Origin: Sulfitobacter sp. EhC04
GTDB lineage: Bacteria; Pseudomonadota; Alphaproteobacteria; Rhodobacterales; Rhodobacteraceae
DNA: 64,000 bases
Direction: 5' to 3'
Assembly (NCBI RefSeq): GCF_001650875.1
Contig: NZ_LXYI01000089.1
Location: forward strand, 1-64,000
The translations under genes and the position numbers were made by a program. Position 1 is the stretch's first letter, and each line of letters begins with the position of its first letter. Shown in pieces: positions 62,889 to 64,000 of this stretch. The notes under the pieces were generated by a model that saw only the letters and a program-made list of their open reading frames with translations, did no database searches and was not told where the DNA came from.

Positions 62889-64000
62889 TTTTGATGTGAT
62901 TGTCATCGGCGGGGGCCACGCCGGCGCGGAAGCTGCGCATGCTGCGGCGCGTATGGGCGCGGAGACCGCTCTTGTTACCATGCGGCGTGAGGATATTGGT
63001 GTGATGTCCTGCAATCCAGCCATCGGCGGTCTGGGAAAAGGCCACCTTGTCCGAGAGATTGACGCGATGGATGGCGTGATGGGCCGTGTTGCGGATGAAG
63101 CCGGAATCCAGTTCCGGTTGCTGAATCGGCGGAAAGGCCCGGCGGTTCAAGGCCCCAGAACCCAGGCGGACCGCAAGCTATATCGGCAGGCCATGCTGCG
63201 GGAGACTGAAAATCAACTGAATTTGTCCATTGTTGAGGGCGAAGTTGTCGATCTGATAATTGATGGGCAGAAAGTTGCGGGTGTCGAGCTGGCAACGGGT
63301 GCCAAACTGCACTCGCGAGCCGTGATCCTCACTTCCGGAACCTTCCTGCGCGGCCTTATTCATATTGGTGACGTATCACATTCTGGCGGCAGAATGGGGG
63401 ATCGTCCGTCGATCCGTTTGGCAAAGCGGCTTGACCAATTCGATCTGCGCATGGGGCGTCTGAAAACCGGGACCCCGCCAAGGCTGGATGGGCGAACAAT
63501 CGATTGGACGGATTTGCAAATGCAACCGGGGGATGATGACCCGGTGCTTTTCTCTTTTTTGTCCAACCAGGTCTCAGCACAACAGATATCATGTGGGATT
63601 ACCCATACGAACGAACGGACCCACGAAATTATCCAAAAGAACCTTGATCGCTCCGCGATGTACGGAGGGATGATCGAAGGAACAGGGCCACGATATTGCC
63701 CGTCCATCGAAGACAAGGTTGTCCGTTTCGCTGAAAAGACATCGCATCAGATATTTCTTGAGCCTGAAGGGGTGGATAATCATACGATTTATCCAAACGG
63801 AATTTCCACCTCATTGCCTGAGGACGTTCAGGAAGCCTATGTGCGCTCGATCAAGGGGTTGGAAAATGCTGTCCTCCTTCAACCCGGCTATGCGATTGAG
63901 TATGACTTCGTTGATCCACGATCGCTTAAATCAAACCTTGAGCTGAAAGATGTGCAGGGGCTGTTCCTTGCGGGTCAGATCAACGGAACAACCGGGTACG
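62881..64000 (+). CDS. mnmG: tRNA uridine 5-carboxymethylaminomethyl modification enzyme MnmG, 5' part
   Basis: 373 codons to the window end, no stop. Start GTG inside the parS site, GGAG 8 nt upstream. FAD-binding Rossmann motif [71 protein letters not shown], and [18 protein letters not shown]. Partner of MnmE in wobble-uridine modification. The C-terminal third is off-window. Confidence 0.97.
   Translation, partial: MKHFDVIVIGGGHAGAEAAHAAARMGAETALVTMRREDIGVMSCNPAIGGLGKGHLVREIDAMDGVMGRVADEAGIQFRLLNRRKGPAVQGPRTQADRKLYRQAMLRETENQLNLSIVEGEVVDLIIDGQKVAGVELATGAKLHSRAVILTSGTFLRGLIHIGDVSHSGGRMGDRPSIRLAKRLDQFDLRMGRLKTGTPPRLDGRTIDWTDLQMQPGDDDPVLFSFLSNQVSAQQISCGITHTNERTHEIIQKNLDRSAMYGGMIEGTGPRYCPSIEDKVVRFAEKTSHQIFLEPEGVDNHTIYPNGISTSLPEDVQEAYVRSIKGLENAVLLQPGYAIEYDFVDPRSLKSNLELKDVQGLFLAGQINGTTGY

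Overview
The window looks like a chromosomal segment of an alphaproteobacterium of the order Rhodobacterales (Roseobacter/Rhodobacter group). The evidence is the divergent regB / senC-regA redox regulatory cluster, a kinase-less DivL next to tsaE, the hemY-mic60-hemD cluster, addAB beside amgK-murU, and the order dnaQ-coaE-aroE-maf / hemJ-rho-mnmE-mnmG around a probable replication origin. No rRNA, tRNA, CRISPR array, transposase or integrase gene was recognised.

Layout. 1-2.9 kb: 5' part of a large RTX (calcium-binding repeat) protein on the minus strand, with an internal tandem duplication of about 280 residues. 3.1-6.8 kb: hemY, a Mic60/mitofilin-like gene and hemD (minus). 6.8-10.0 kb: tsaD-gpsA-YciI-EVE-DUF1761 operon (plus). 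10.2-13.4 kb: small conserved genes and ahcY (minus); the ahcY ribosome-binding site lies in a hairpin. 13.5-17.3 kb: HD hydrolase, acetyltransferase and the regA/senC/regB redox system. 17.4-27.8 kb: divL-tsaE-amgK-murU-addB-addA-trxA, tightly packed. 27.8-30.7 kb: a polysaccharide-type protein and hslVU.

30.76-51.77 kb is an accessory region. It is bounded by two diverged copies (123 bp, about 71% identical, no gaps) of the hslU 3' end, the following spacer and the start of an MFS gene. This implies that hslU and the MFS gene were once adjacent and that about 21 kb now separates them. The region carries: a XylR-like regulator with a degenerate ATPase domain; an operon for aldehyde dehydrogenase, alcohol dehydrogenase, esterase and a complete branched-chain-amino-acid-type ABC transporter, which resembles aryl-ester catabolism (areCBA-like) with its own uptake system; a RES/Xre toxin-antitoxin pair; an amidase with a TRAP transporter under a LysR regulator; a flavin-oxidase-like protein; an MFS exporter; and a GlxA/AraC regulator.

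51.8-59.3 kb returns to core genes: MFS, smr, mltA, tim44-like, fxsA, secB, dnaQ, coaE, aroE and maf. The 59,295-59,698 gap has the properties of oriC: several DnaA-box-like 9-mers, a CtrA-type TTAA-N7-TTAA site, an AT-rich stretch and divergent gene orientation. To its right are hemJ, rho, mnmE and mnmG (cut by the window end). A perfect 16-bp parS palindrome lies on the mnmG start codon, 3.2 kb from the origin.
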